From Diphasiastrum complanatum (lineage: Eukaryota > Streptophyta > Lycopodiopsida > Lycopodiales > Lycopodiaceae): a stretch of 64,000 nucleotides of DNA. The notes beneath the pieces were generated by a model that did not search any database, had not been told where the DNA came from, and saw only the letters and a program-made list of their open reading frames with translations. This document shows positions 63,451 to 64,000 of this stretch, piece by piece. Position 1 is the first letter of the stretch. Each line of letters opens with the position of its first letter. The stretch lies in contig CM055092.1 of the NCBI GenBank assembly GCA_029204225.1, positions 17,893,261 to 17,957,260 of the forward strand. Direction: 5' to 3'. Position numbers and translations under genes: made by a program.

Positions 63451-64000
63451 AAAAAATTGCAAACAAAACATAAAAACATAAATAACTTTTAAAAATATAA
63501 AAGTGAAAATTAGTAGAATTAAATATGAATAAGACTAAATGTTTACTAAATAAAAATCGTAAATCAAAAAACACAATAATAAAAAAACAAACTAGATAAA
63601 TAAATACTTTAATAAATCGAGTCAAATCAGAAAAAATAAAATATAATTAAATATCAAAATTGAAAGAAACTACATGAATAAACAAATAGCATCACATAAT
63701 AGTAATATTAATAGATTAAATATTCAATAAATTGAATAGAATATAATATATAGTTAAATAATACAAAAAAAATTAAATAGTAGCTAAATAATTATAAAAA
63801 TATATAATAAAAAAATATATAAAAAATATGGAATATAACTATTAACAAATCATCAAAAAAATAGAACATATCTATTAATAAATCATAAAATTTCTGAAAA
63901 TTAATTATTTATTAGATTATTAAAATAAAACTATAAATAGATAAAATACAAAATAAATAAATGCAAAATCACACAATAAATTAGATATATAAAAATGGAA
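63451..64000. other. Very AT-rich, A-skewed DNA
   Basis: Roughly 85% A+T, strongly A-rich on the plus strand, with recurring 'aaataaa', 'aatataa' and 'ttaaata' words and no ORF of note. It resembles matrix-attachment or degraded intergenic DNA; function unknown. Confidence 0.6.

Noticed and set aside
63451-64000. Organellar insertion because of high AT
   Set aside because: No recognisable plastid or mitochondrial gene; the sequence is A-skewed low-complexity DNA.

Overview
The window looks like nuclear DNA from a large, repeat-rich land-plant genome. The evidence is stacked Ty1/copia LTR retrotransposons primed by the initiator-Met tRNA site TGGTATCAGAGC, short GT-AG introns in host-like genes, long CT microsatellites and no prokaryotic gene organisation. 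The mixture of a Penelope-like reverse transcriptase (RT) relic, a non-LTR RT relic and a spliced DGQHT-motif gene would suit a fern or another non-seed plant, but that is a weak guess. No tRNA, rRNA, CRISPR array or clearly intact host gene was found.

Layout. 1-3.8 kb: a 3,498-bp unit bounded by 270-bp direct repeats, with leader tandem repeats and a broken gag-like zinc-knuckle region. 3.9-7 kb: a CT microsatellite, a Penelope-like RT relic (+), and pieces of a minus-strand intron-containing gene with a duplicated exon cassette. 7-13 kb: mostly non-coding, with short tandem repeats, a Z-DNA-like tract and an LTR (family F) with its primer site. 13.7-25.4 kb: a nested stack. A minus-strand non-LTR RT pseudogene is split by copia element D (15256-19273) and cut by the 5' LTR of element O (from 19830). 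That LTR is itself split by complete element A (20348-24902, 701-bp LTRs, ATTAG target duplication). 25.4-29 kb: minus-strand Ty3/gypsy relics and a second LTR F. 29.3-30.6 kb: an FCP1-like phosphatase pseudogene, cut by element B (30611-35439).

35.4-42.3 kb: LTR C copies enclose a mosaic in which a minus-strand RNase H tail abuts a plus-strand gag-pol (36031-39639), then a D-family 3' end, then a minus-strand gag-PR. 42.3-45.4 kb: a minus-strand multi-exon gene relic with a DGQHT motif. 45.4-48.3 kb: non-coding, LTR-like. 48.3-54.8 kb: a minus-strand pol fragment joined head-on to plus-strand element K, whose 3' LTR carries a solo LTR with an AATGC duplication. 54.8-58.2 kb: simple and dispersed repeats. 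58.2-61.6 kb: minus-strand element M, deleted between integrase and the RNase H tail. 61.7-63.1 kb: unrecognised coding-like relics. 63.45-64 kb: very AT-rich DNA.

Themes. Only the elements at 36-40 kb and 49-53 kb, plus a fragment at 48.3-49.4 kb, keep copia RT. Elements A, B, D and M have lost the catalytic RT but keep LTRs and parts of gag, protease or integrase, so they would need proteins supplied in trans. A and B are notable because their degenerate, catalytically dead pol regions remain open for 452 and 497 codons. Several unrelated LTRs share a perfect CACACGTGTG palindrome with a G-box core. All family assignments come from reading motifs by eye; no search was run.
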